Assembly: GCF_029227915.1 (NCBI RefSeq)
Contig: NC_079882.1
Coordinates: 30,496,001-30,560,000, forward strand
Origin: Hydractinia symbiolongicarpus
Taxonomy: Eukaryota; Cnidaria; Hydrozoa; Anthoathecata; Hydractiniidae
DNA: 64,000 nucleotides
Direction: 5' to 3'
Shown: positions 35,474 to 46,956 of the stretch, in pieces
Layout of the letters: each line of letters opens with the position of its first letter
Numbering within the stretch: the stretch's first letter is position 1
Made by a program: the position numbers and the translations under genes
Notes under the pieces: model-generated
What the model was told of the DNA's origin: nothing
Databases searched by the model: none
What the model saw: the letters and a program-made list of their open reading frames with translations, nothing else

Positions 35474-38172
35474 CTAGATTTTTTAATAAAGCGCTACCAC
35501 AGCGGCCAGCGGTAATGCTCTGTTCCAGCAATCATTTCAAATTAAGAAGGACGTTTTTTCCTGGAGTCCAGTTGTCTTATTGATCATATTTCTAGGGTCA
35601 AAGTCCAAAATCATTTCAATTAAGTCCCACAGTCAATCGTTTCATTGTTAAAAGCGATATAACCTAGTAGAGTAAGAAAAATAACGCCAATTACATGTTG
35701 GTACGAGTATGTGACGCAACAGTTGTAACTCAAACGGACGGATACCGTTAGAAACTCAATAAAATATAGTTTTTGAAACTGTCTCCACATCTTAAGCGCG
35801 TGCTAATGGCTAGGATTGGTCCCACAGTAAAAGATGACTGATTTATCTACATTTTTTAATAAAGCGCTATCACAGCGCGCAGTGTAATCGTTGAGTCCAA
35901 GCAATCATGCCAAATTAAGAAGAATGTTATTTCTTGGAGTCCAATTGTCTCATTTATCACATTTATAAGTTCAAAGTCCAAAATCAGTTCAATTAAGTGC
36001 CACAGTCAATTGGTTCACTGTTATAAGCCATGCAACTTGGTAATGTCTGAAACATATCGCTAAACATATGTTGGTACGAATATGTGACGCGATCGTTGTA
36101 CTTCAAGTGGATGGATACCGTTAGAAACTCAATGAATTGTAGTTTTTGAAACTCTCTCTATATCTTCAGCGCGAGCTAACGGCTAGGATTGGTCCCACAG
36201 TAAGAGATGACTGATTTATCTACATTTTTTAATAAAGCGCTATCACAGCGCCCAGTGTAATCGTTGAGTCCAAGCAATCATGCCAAATTAAGAAGAATGT
36301 TATTTCTTGGAGTCCAATTGTCTCATTTATCACATTTATAAGTTCAAAGTCCAAAATCAGTTCAATTAAGTCCCACAAACAATTGTTTCACTGTTAAAAG
36401 CCATGCAACCTGGTAATATCTGAAGTATGTCGCTAAATACATGTTGGTACGAATATGTGACGCAACCGTTGTAACTCAAACGGAGTGATACCGTTACAAA
36501 TTCAATGAAATTTAGTTTTTGAAAATGTCTCTATTTCTTCAGCGCGTGCTAACGGCTAGGATTGGTCCCACAGTAAGAAATGAATTATTTATATAAATTT
36601 TCAAATGAAGCGCTACCACAGCGGCCAGTATAATCGCTGAGTTCCAGCAACCATGTCAGATTAAAAAGATTGCTATTTCTTGGAGTTCAGTTATCTCATT
36701 TATCACATTTGTAGAGTTTCAGTCTAAAATCAGTTCAATTAAGTCCCACAGTCAATCGCTTCACTGTTCAAAGCGATGAAACCTAGTAATATCAGAAAAA
36801 TATCGCTAAATACATGTTAGTACGAATATGTTTCGCAACCGTTGTAACTCAAACCCACTGATACCGCTAGAAACTCAAGGAAATGTAGTTTTTGAAACTG
36901 TCTCTATATCTTCAGCGCGTGCTAACGGCTAGGATTGCTCCCACAGTAAAAAATGACTTACTTATCTAAATTTTTAAATGAAGCGCTACCACAGCGCCAA
37001 GTGTAATCGCTGAGTTCCAGCAAATATGTCAGATTAAGAAGAATGTTATTTCTTGGAGTCCAATTGCCTCATTTATCACATTTATAATTTCAAAGTCAAA
37101 AATCAGCTCAATTAAGACCCACAGTCAATCGTTTTTGAAGTAGTTTTTGAAAATGTCTCTATTTTTTCAGAGCCACTATCGGCAAGGATTGCTCCCACAG
37201 TAAAAAATGACTTATTTATCTACATTCTTTAATAAAGCGCTATCACGGTGCCCAGTGTAATCGTTGAGTTCAAGCAATCATGTCAAATTAAGAAGAATGT
37301 TATTTCTTGGAGTCCATTTGTCTCATTTATCACATTTATAAGTTCAAAGTCCAAAATCAGTTCAATTAATTCTCACAGTCAATTGGTTCACTGTTAAAAG
37401 CCATGCAACTTGGTAATGTCTGAAAAATATCGCTAAACACATGTTGGTACGAATATGTCACGCAACCGTTGTAACTCAAACGGAGTGATACCGTTACAAA
37501 TTCAATGAAATTTAGATTTAGAAAACGTCTCTATTTCTTCAGCGCGAGCTAACGGATAGGATTGGTCCCACAGTAAAAAATGACTTATTTATCTACATTT
37601 CTTAATAAAGCGCTATCACAGCGCCCAGTGTAATCGTTGAGTTCAAGCAATCATGTCAAATTAAAAGAATGTTACTTCTTGAATTTCAATTTTTTCCTTT
37701 CTCACATTCATAAGGTCAAAGTCAAAAATCAGTTCAATTAAGTCCCACAGTCAATCGTTTCACTGTTAAAAGCGTTGAAACGTAGTAACATCACAAGCAT
37801 ATCGCTAAGTACATGTTGGTACGAATATGTTACGCAACCGTTGTAACTCAAACACACTGATACCGCTAGAAAGTCAATGAAATGTAGTTTTTGAAACTGT
37901 CTCTATTTATTCAGTGCGCGCTAACGGCTAGGATTGGTCCCACAGTAAAAAATGACTTATTTATTTACATTTTTTAATAAAGCGCTATCACAGCGCCCAG
38001 TGTAATCGTTGAGTTCAAGCAATCATGTCAAATTAAGAAGAATGTTATTTCTTGGAGTCCAATTGTTTCATTTATCACATTTGTAAGGTCACAGTCAGAA
38101 ATCAGTTCAATTAAGTCCCACAGTCAATCGTTTCACTGTTAAAAGCGATGCAACCTAGTAACATTAGAAAAA
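35474..38172 (+). repeat. 3,236-bp HOR, copy 2, truncated by the inversion junction
   Basis: Units start at 35474, 35847, 36220, 36593, 36966 (S), 37220, 37593 and 37965. One monomer is missing compared with copy 1: the 37220 unit has the start of 33984 (attctttaataaagcg, tgcccag) but the interior of 34357 (ggagtccatttgtctc), so two units fused into one. The final unit stops at its base 208, where the array flips orientation. Confidence 0.86.
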
Positions 38173-38222
38173 TCGCTTTTAACAGTGAAACGATTGACTG
38201 TGGGACTTAATTGAACTGATTT
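38099..38222. repeat. Left inversion junction: 50-bp perfect inverted repeat
   Basis: Bases 38099-38148 are the exact reverse complement of 38173-38222, separated by 24 bp (38149-38172). The arms contain cagttcaattaagtccca on the left and tgggacttaattgaactg on the right. On either side homology continues imperfectly as ordinary satellite in opposite orientations. The forward unit runs to gaaaaat and the reverse unit begins atcgctttt, sharing two bases (at). A fold-back template switch is one way to make this; a hairpin could form. Direct observation for the repeat, inference for the mechanism. Confidence 0.95.
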
Positions 38223-41200
38223 TGGACTTTGAACTTATAAATGTGATAAATGAGGCAATTGGACTCCAAGAAATAACATTCTTCTTAATTTTACATGATT
38301 GATTGAACTCAACGATTACACTAGGCGCTGTGGTAGTGCTTTATTTAAAAATGTAGTTAAAAAAGTCATTATATACTGTGGGACCAATCCTAGCCGTTAG
38401 CGCGCGCTGAAGAAATAGCGACAGCTTCAAAAACTATATTTCATTGAGTTTCTAACGGTATCAGTCCGTTTGAGTCACAACGGTTGCGTCACATATTCGT
38501 ACCAACACGTATGTTGCGATATGTTTCAGATATTACCAGGTTGCATGGCTTTTAACAGTGAAATAATTGACTGTGGGACTTAATTGAACTGATTTTTGAC
38601 TTTGACCTTATAAATGTGATAAATGAGACAATTGGACTCCAAGAAATAACATTCTTCTTAATTTTACATGATTGATTGAACTCAACGTTTACACTAGGCG
38701 CTGTGGTAGCGCTTTATTTAAAAATGTAGATAAATAAGTCATTATATACTGTGGGACCCATCTTAGCCGTTAGCTCGCACTGAAGAAATAAAGACACTTC
38801 CCAAAACTACATTTCATTGACTTTCTAACGGTGTCAGTTGGTTTGAGTTACAACGGTTGCGTCACATATTGGAACCAACATGTATTTAGCGATATTTTTC
38901 TAATGTTACTAGGTTGCATCGCTTTTAACAGTGAGGCGATTGACTGTGGGATTTAATTGAACTGATTTTTAACTTTGATCTTATAAATGTGATAAATGAG
39001 ACAATTGGACTCCAAGAAAAAACATTCTTCTTAATTTGACATGATTACTGGTACTCAGCGATTACACTGGGCGCTGTGGTAGCGCTTCATTAAAAATTTA
39101 GATAATTAAGTCATTATTTACTGTGGTACCAATCTTAGCCGTTAGCACGCGCTGAAGATATAGAGACAGTTTTAAAACGTACATTTCATTGAGTTTCTAG
39201 CGGTATTATAGCGTTTGAGTTACAACGGTTGCGTCACATATTCGTACCAACATGTGTTTAGCAATATGTTTCACATATTACCAGGTTGCATGGCTTTTAA
39301 CAGTGAAACAATTGACTGTGGGACTTAATTGAACTGACTTTGGACTTTGACGTTATAAATGTGATTAATGATCCCCCAATCGGACTCCAAAAAATAACAT
39401 TCTTCTTAATTTGACATGATAGCTTGAACTCAACGATTACACTGGGCGCTGTGATAGCGCTTTATAAAAAATATAGATAAGTAAGTCATTTTTTACTGCG
39501 GGAGCAATCTCTGCCGTTAGCGCGCACTGAAGAAATAGAGACAGTTTCAAAAACTAAATTTCATTGACTTTCTAGCGGTATCAGTGCGTTTGAGTTACAA
39601 CGGTTGCGCAATATATTCGTACCAACATGTATATAAGGATATGTTTCTGATATTACGAGGTTTCATCGCTTTGAACAGTGAAACGATTGACTGTGGGACT
39701 TAATTGAATTGATTTTTGACTGTGACCTTACAAATGTGATAAATGAGATAATTGGACTCCAAGAAATAGTATTCTTCTTAATCTGACATGGTTGCTGGAA
39801 CTCAGCGATTACACTGGGCGGTGCGGTAGCGCTTCATTTAAAAATTTGGATAAATAAGTCCATTTTTACTGTGGGAGCAATCCTTAAGGTTAGCATGCCC
39901 TGAAGAAATTAGAGACAGTTTCAAAAACTACATTTCATTGACTTTCTAGCGGTATCAGTGCGTTTGAGTTACAACGGTTGCGTCACATATTCGTACCAAC
40001 ATGTGTTTAGTGATATGTTTCACATATTACCAGGTTGCATGGCTTTTAACAGTGAAACAATTGACTGTGGGACTTAATTGAACTGATTTTGGACTTTGAC
40101 GTAATAAATGTGATTAATGATCCCCCAATCGGACTCCAAAAAATAACATTCTTCTTAATTTGACATGATAGCTTGAACTCAACGATTACACTGGGCGCTG
40201 TGATAGCGCTTTATAAAAAATGTAGATAAATAAGTCATTTTTTTCTGTGGGAGCAATCCTAGCCGTTAGCTCGCGCTGAAAAAATAAAGACAGTTTCAAA
40301 AACTACATTTCATTGACTTTCTAGCGGTATCCGTGCGTTTGAGTTACAACGGTTGCGCAATATATTCGTACCAACATGTATTTAAGGATATGTTTCTGAT
40401 ATTACGAGGTTTCATAGCTTTGAACAGTGAAACGATTGACTGTGGGACTTAATTGAACTGATTTTTGACTTTGACCTTATAAATGTGATAAATGAGACAA
40501 TTGGACTCCAAGAAATAACATTCTTCTTAATTTTACACGATTGATTGAACTCAACGATTACACTAGGCGCTGTGGTAGCGCTTTATTTAAAAATGTAGAT
40601 AAATAAGTCATTATACACTGTGGGACCAATCCTAGCCGTTAGCGCGCGCTGAAGAAATAGCGACAGATTCACAAACTATATTTCATTGAGTTTCTAACGG
40701 TATCAGCCCGTTTGAGTCACAACGGTTGCGTCACATATTCGTACCAACATGTATTTAGCGATATGTTTCAGATATTACCAGGTTGCATGGCTTTTAACAG
40801 TGAAACAATTGACTGTGGGACTTAATTGAACTGATTTTGGACTTTGACGTTATAAATGTGATTAATGATCCCCCAATCGGACTCCAAAAAATAACATTCT
40901 TCTTAATTTGACATGATAGCTTGAACTCAACGATTACACTGGGCGCTGTGATAGCGCTTTATAAAAAATGTAGATAAGTAAGTCATTTTTTACTGTGGGA
41001 GCAATCCTTGCCGTTAGCGCGCACTGAAGAAATAGAGACAGTTTCAAAAACTACATTTCATTGACTTTCTAGCGGTATCAGTGCGTTTGAGTTACAACGG
41101 TTGTGCATTATATTCGTACCAACATGTATTTAAGGATATGTTTCTGATATTACGAGGTTTCATCGCTTTGAACAGTGAAACGATTGACTGTGGGACTTAA

Positions 41201-41589
41201 TTGAATTGATTTTTCACTGTGACCTTACAATTGTGATAAATGAGATAATTGGACTTCAAGAAATAGCATTCTCCTTAATCTGACATGGTTGCTGGAACTC
41301 AGCGATTACACTGGGCGGTGTGGTAGCGCTTCATTTAAAAATTTAGATAAATAAGTCATTTTTTACTGTGGGAGCAATCCTTGGCGTAAGCACGCCCTGA
41401 AGAAATTAGACACAGTTTCAAAAACTACATTTCATTGACTTTCTAGCGGTATCAGTGCGTTTGAGTTACAACGGTTGCGCAACATTTCGTACCAACATGT
41501 ATTTAGCGATATGTTTCTGATATTACAAAGTTGCATCGCTTTTAACGGTGAAACGATTGACTGTGGGACTTAATTGAACTGATTTTTGA
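38173..41589 (-). repeat. Inverted block, left part with about 748-bp dimers
   Basis: Units end at 38356, 38729, 39101, 39476, 39849, 40225, 40598, 40973 and 41346. Three units (ending 39476, 40225, 40973; spaced 749 and 748 bp) carry a rare gatcccccaatcggactcc variant, which makes them 375-376 bp. Between them stand units with either gggcggtgcgg/gggcggtgtgg or actaggcgctgtgg. The first and third of these are the same subtype as units in 52734-54974 of the right flank. Confidence 0.85.
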
Positions 41590-43336
41590 CTTTGACATTG
41601 TAAATGTGATAAATGAGCCAATTGGACCCCAAGAAATAACATTCTTCATATTTTGACATGATTGCTGGAATTCAGTGATTACACTGGGCGCTGCGGTAGC
41701 GCTTCATTTAGAAGTTTAGATAAATAAGTCTTTTTGTACTGTGGGACCAATCTTAGCAGGTAGCGCGCGCTGAGGAAATGGAGACAGTTTCAAAAACTTT
41801 ATCTCATTGACTTTCCAAAGGTATCAGTGCGTTTGAGTTACAACGGCTGCGTCACATATTCGTACCAACATGTATTTAGCGTTATGTTTCTGATATTACC
41901 AGGTTGCATCGCTTTTAACAGTGAAACGATTAACTGTTGGACTTAATTGATCTGATTTTGGACTTTGAACTTACAAATGTGATAAATGAGCCATATGGAC
42001 TCCAAGAAATAACATTCTTCTTAATTTTACATGATTGATTGAACTTAACGATTACACTAGGCGCTGTGGTAGCGCTTTATTTAAAAGTGTAGATAAATAA
42101 GTCATTATATACTGTGGGACCAATCCTAGCCGTTAGCGCCCGCTGAAGAAATAGCGACAGTTTCAGAAACTACATTTCATTGAGTTTCTAACGGTATCAG
42201 TCCGTTTGAGTCACAACGGTTGCGTCACATATTCGTAGCAACATGAATTTAGCGACATATTTCAGATATCACCAGGTTGTATGGCTTTTAACAGTGAAAC
42301 AATTGACTGTGGGACATAATTGAACTGATTTTATACTTTGAACTTATAAATGTGATAAATGAGATAATTGGACTCTAAGAAATAACATTCTTCTTAATTT
42401 GACATGATTGCTTGAATTTAACGATTACACATGGCGCTTTGATAGCGCTTCATTTAAAAATTTAGATAAATAAGTCATTTTTTACTGTCGGACCAATCCT
42501 AGCCGTTAGGTTGCGCTGAAGAAATAGAGACGGTTTCAAAAACTACCTCAAAAACGATTGACTGTGGGACTTAATTGAGCTGATTTTTGACTTTGAACTT
42601 ATAAATGTGATAAATGGGCCAATTGGACTGCAAGAAATAACATTCTTCTTAATCTGACATGGTTGCTGGAACTCACCGAATACACTGGGCGCTGTGGTAG
42701 CGCTTCATTTAAAAATTTAGATAAATAAGTCATTTTTTACTGTGGGACCAATCCTAGCCGTTAGTACGCGCTGAAGATGTAGAGACAGTTTCAAAAACTA
42801 CATTTCATTGAGTTTCTAACGGCATCCGTCCGCTTGAAGTACATCGGTCGCGTCACATATTCATACCAACATGTGTTTAGCGACATGTTTCAGATACTAC
42901 CAAGCTGCATGGCTTTTAACAGTGAACCAATTGACTGTGTTACTTAATTGAACTGATTTTGGACTTTGAACTTATAAATGTGATAAATTAGACAATTGGA
43001 CTCAAAGAAATAACATTCTTCTTAATTTTACATGATTGATTGAACTCAACGATTACACTAGGCGCTGTGGTAGCGCTTTATTTAAAAGTGTAGATAAATA
43101 AGTCATTATATACTGTGGGACCAATCCTAGCCGATAGCGCCCGCTGAAGAAATAGCGACAGTTTCAGAAACTACATTTCATTGAGTTTCTAACGGTATCA
43201 GTCCGTTTGAGTCACAACGGTTGCGTCACATATTCGTAGCAACATGAATTTAGCGACATATTTCAGATATCACCAGGTTGCATGGCTTTTAACAGTGAAG
43301 CAATTGACTGTGGGACATAATTGAACTGATTTTGGA
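41590..43336 (-). repeat. 1,747-bp five-monomer HOR, copy 1 (inverted block)
   Basis: Unit ends at 41719, 42092, 42465, 42720 (S, 255 bp) and 43093 each recur 1,747 bp later. Rare marks repeated: tcatattttgacatg, cgattaactgttggac, gtagcaacatgaatttagc and ttacacatggcgctttgat. The copy boundary, at the gactttgacattgtaaatg segment, is approximate to a few tens of bases. Confidence 0.85.
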
Positions 43337-45083
43337 CTTTGACATTGTAAATGTGATAAATGAGCCAATTGGACCCCAAGAAATAACATTCTTCATATTT
43401 TGACATGAGTGCTGGAATTCAGTGATTACACTGGGCGCTGCGGTAGCGCTTCATTTAGAAGTTTAGATAAATAAGTCTTTTTGTACTGTGGGACCAATCT
43501 TAGCAGGTAGCGCGCGCTGAGGAAATGGAGACAGTTTCAAAAACTTTATCTCATTGACTTTCCAAAGGTATCAGTGCGTTTGAGTTACAACGGCTGCGTC
43601 ACATATTCGTACCAACATGTATTTAGCGTTATGTTTCTGATATTACCAGGTTGCATCGCTTTTAACAGTGAAACGATTAACTGTTGGACTTAATTGATCT
43701 GATTTTGGACTTTGAACTTACAAATGTGATAAATGAGCCATATGGACTCCAAGAAATAACATTCTTCTTAATTTTACATGATTGATTGAACTTAACGATT
43801 ACACTAGGCGCTGTGGTAGCGCTTTATTTAAAAGTGTAGATAAATAAGTCATTATATACTGTGGGACCAATCCTAGCCGTTAGCGCCCGCTGAAGAAATA
43901 GCGACAGTTTCAGAAACTACATTTCATTGAGTTTCTAACGGTATCAGTCCGTTTGAGTCACAACGGTTGCGTCACATATTCGTAGCAACATGAATTTAGC
44001 GACATATTTCAGATATCACCAGGTTGCATGGCTTTTAACAGTGAAACAATTGACTGTGGGACATAATTGAACTGATTTTATACTTTGAACTTATAAATGT
44101 GATAAATGAGATAATTGGACTCTAAGAAATAACATTCTTCTTAATTTGACATGATTGCTTGAATTTAACGATTACACATGGCGCTTTGATAGCGCTTCAT
44201 TTAAAAATTTAGATAAATAAGTCATTTTTTACTGTCGGACCAATCCTAGCCGTTAGGTTGCGCTGAAGAAATAGAGACGGTTTCAAAAACTACCTCAAAA
44301 ACGATTGACTGTGGGACTTAATTGAGCTGATTTTTGACTTTGAACTTATAAATGTGATAAATGGGCCAATTGGACTCCAAGAAATAACATTCTTCTTAAT
44401 CTGACATGGTTGCTGGAACTCACCGAATACACTGGGCGCTGTGGTAGCGCTTCATTTAAAAATTTAGATAAATAAGTCATTTTTTACTGTGGGACCAATC
44501 CTAGCCGTTAGTACGCGCTGAAGATGTAGAGACAGTTTCAAAAACTACATTTCATTGAGTTTCTAACGGCATCCGTCCGCTTGAAGTACATCGGTCGCGT
44601 CACATATTCATACCAACATGTGTTTAGCGACATGTTTCAGATACTACCAAGCTGCATGGCTTTTAACAGTGAACCAATTGACTGTGTTACTTAATTGAAC
44701 TGATTTTGGACATTGAACTTATAAATGTGATAAATTAGACAATTGGACTCAAAGAAATAACATTCTTCTTAATTTTACATGATTGATTGAACTCAACGAT
44801 TACACTAGGCGCTGTGGTAGCGCTTTATTTAAAAGTGTAGATAAATAAGTCATTATATACTGTGGGACCAATCCTAGCCGTTAGCGCCCGCTGAAGAAAT
44901 AGCGACAGTTTCAGAAACTACATTTCATTGAGTTTCTAACGGTATCAGTCCGTTTGAGTCACAACGGTTGCGTCACATATTCGTAGCAACATGAATTTAG
45001 CGACATATTTCAGATATCACCAGGTTGCATGGCTTTTAACAGTGAAGCAATTGACTGTGGGACATAATTGAACTGATTTTGGA
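43337..45083 (-). repeat. 1,747-bp five-monomer HOR, copy 2 (inverted block)
   Basis: Unit ends at 43466, 43839, 44212, 44467 (S) and 44840. It matches copy 1 base for base over long stretches by eye; the differences noticed are single changes such as ggactgcaag against ggactccaag. It is followed by a shortened third version, 1,001 bp on, that has lost two monomers. Confidence 0.85.
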
Positions 45084-46424
45084 CTTTGAACTTATAAATG
45101 TGATAAATGAGATAATTGGACTCTAAGAAATAACATTCTTCTTAATTTGACATGATTGCTTGAATTTAACGATTACACATGGCGCTTTGATAGCGCTTCA
45201 TTTAAAAATTTAGATAAATAAGTCATTTTTTACTGTCGGACCAATCCTAGCCGTTAGGTTGCGCTGAAGAAATAGAGACGGTTTCAAAAACTACCTCAAA
45301 AACGATTGACTGTGGGACTTAATTGAGCTGATTTTTGACTTTGAACTTATAAATGTGATAAATGGGCCAATTGGACTCCAAGAAATAACATTCTTCTTAA
45401 TCTGACATGGTTGCTGGAACTCACCGAATACACTGGGCGCTGTGGTAGCGCTTCATTTAAAAATTTAGATAAATAAGTCATTTTTTACTGTGGGACCAAT
45501 CCTAGCCGTTAGTACGCGCTGAAGATATAGAGACAGTTTCAAAAACTACATTTCATTGAGTTTCTAACGGCATCCGTCCGCTTGAAGTACATCGGTCGCG
45601 TCACATATTCGTACCAACATGTGTTTAGCGACATGTTTCAGATATTACCAAGCTGCATAGCTTTTAACAGTGAACCAATTGACTGTGTTACTTAATTGAA
45701 CTGATTTTAGACTGAAACTTTACAAATGTGATAAATTAGACAATTGGACTCAAAGAAATAACATTCTTCTTAATTGACATGATTGCTTGACCTCAACGAT
45801 TACACTGGGCGCTGTGATAGCGCGTTATTAGGAAATGTAGATAAATAAGTCATTTTGTACTGTGGGACCAATCTTAGCCGTTAGCGCGGGCTGAGGAAAT
45901 GAAGACAGTTTCAAAAACTATATTTCATTGACTTTCTAACGTTATCAGTCCGTTTGAGTTACAACGGTTGCGTCACATACTCGTACCAACATGTATTTAG
46001 CGATATGTTTCTAATATTACCAGGTTGTATCGCTTTTAACAGTGCAACGATTGACTGTGGGACTGAATTGAACTGATTTTGGACTTTGAACTTACAAATA
46101 TTATAAATGAGGCAATTGGACTCCAAGAAATAACATTCTTCTTAATTTGACATGATTGCTGGAACTCAGCGATTACACCGGGCGCTGTGGTAGCGCTTCA
46201 TTTAAAAATTTAGATAAATAATTCATTTTTTAGTGTGGGAGCAATCCTTGCCGTTAGTCGCTCTGAAGAAAGAGAAACAGTTTCAAAAACATCATTTAAT
46301 TGATTTTCTAACGGTATCCGTCCGCTTGAAGCACAACGGTTGCGTCACATATTCGTACCAACATGCATTTAGCGATATGTTTCAGATATTACCAGGTTGC
46401 ATCGCTTTTAACAGTGACACGATT
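44468..46424 (-). repeat. 2,490-bp period HOR, copy 1 (inverted block)
   Basis: Unit ends 44840, 45213, 45468 (S), 45840 and 46213 recur at 47329, 47702, 47957, 48330 and 48703, an offset of 2,489-2,490 bp. The one-base change in offset is a missing t at ttaattgacatg (45773 area) against ttaatttgacatg. The match ends near 46424, inside the next unit. A 68-codon open frame (46233-46439, plus strand) lies at the end of this copy and recurs in the next one. Confidence 0.85.
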
Positions 46425-46956
46425 GACTCTGGAACTTAATTGAACTGATTTTGGACTTTGACATTATAAATGTGGTGAATGAGACAATTGGACTCCAAGA
46501 AATAACATTCTTCTTAATTTGACATGATTGCTTGAACTCAACGATTACACTGGGCGCTATGATAGCGCTGTATAAAAAAATGTAGATAAATAAGTAATTT
46601 TTACTGTGGGAGCAATCTTTGCCGTTAGTTGCGCTGAAGAAATAGAGACAGTTTCAAAAACTACATTTCATCGACTTTCTAACAGTATTGGTCCGTTTAA
46701 GTTACAACTGTTGCGTCACATATTCGTACCAACATGTATTTAGCGTTATTTTTCTGACTGTACTAGGTTGCATCGCCTTTAACAATTAAACCATTGACTG
46801 TGGGACTTAAATGAAATGATTTTGGACTTTAACCCTAGAAAAATGATCAATAAGACAACTGGACTCCAAGAAAAAACGTTCTTCTTAATTTGACATGATT
46901 GCTTGAATTTAACGATTACACATGGCGCTTTGATAGCGCTTCATTTAAAAATTTAG
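46425..46956 (-). repeat. Spacer monomers between the 2,490-bp HOR copies
   Basis: Contains the unit ending 46585 and the unit ending 46956. The second is a distinctive subtype with aaccctagaaaaatgatc, gacaactggactccaag and aaaaaacgttc. Its reverse complement matches the 32238 and 35474 units of the left flank (gttttttc, gatcat, tctagggt). Near its right end it changes to the ttacacatggcgctttgat subtype, so it is itself a chimera. Confidence 0.75.

Larger units (their letters stand above)
1..38172 (+). repeat. Satellite array, plus-orientation block (zones I and II)
   Basis: About 112 head-to-tail copies of one satellite monomer fill this block without a break. Most units are 371-373 bp; 29 are 254-256 bp short forms. 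Each unit carries the same ordered landmarks: gcgct..agcgc dyad, cagtgtaatcg, aagaagaatgttatttctt, cagttcaattaagtccca, catgttggtacgaatatg, aacgg..ccgtt dyad, and taacggctaggattggtccc before the next start. Subtypes are recognisable: S (short), B (cacattcataaggtc, follows most S), C (acatttcttaataa), D (gaattgctaaattcc-like, caatcgtgtcaaattgagga) and E (gtgtattcgctgag, gttaaaagtcc). No intervening gene or mobile element is seen. The ordering of subtypes forms several higher-order repeats, listed separately. Probably centromeric or pericentromeric heterochromatin of a eukaryote; that role is inferred from structure only. Confidence 0.97.

Noticed and set aside
38099-38222. Inverted repeat as the end of a DNA transposon or a foldback element
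   Set aside because: The arms are ordinary satellite sequence, no target-site duplication or transposase is present, and satellite continues on both sides in opposite orientation.
46233-46439. 68-codon plus-strand frame, duplicated at 48723-48929
   Set aside because: Both lie in identical copies of the 2,490-bp repeat. Their similarity comes from the DNA duplication, and the ends differ only where the repeat diverges.
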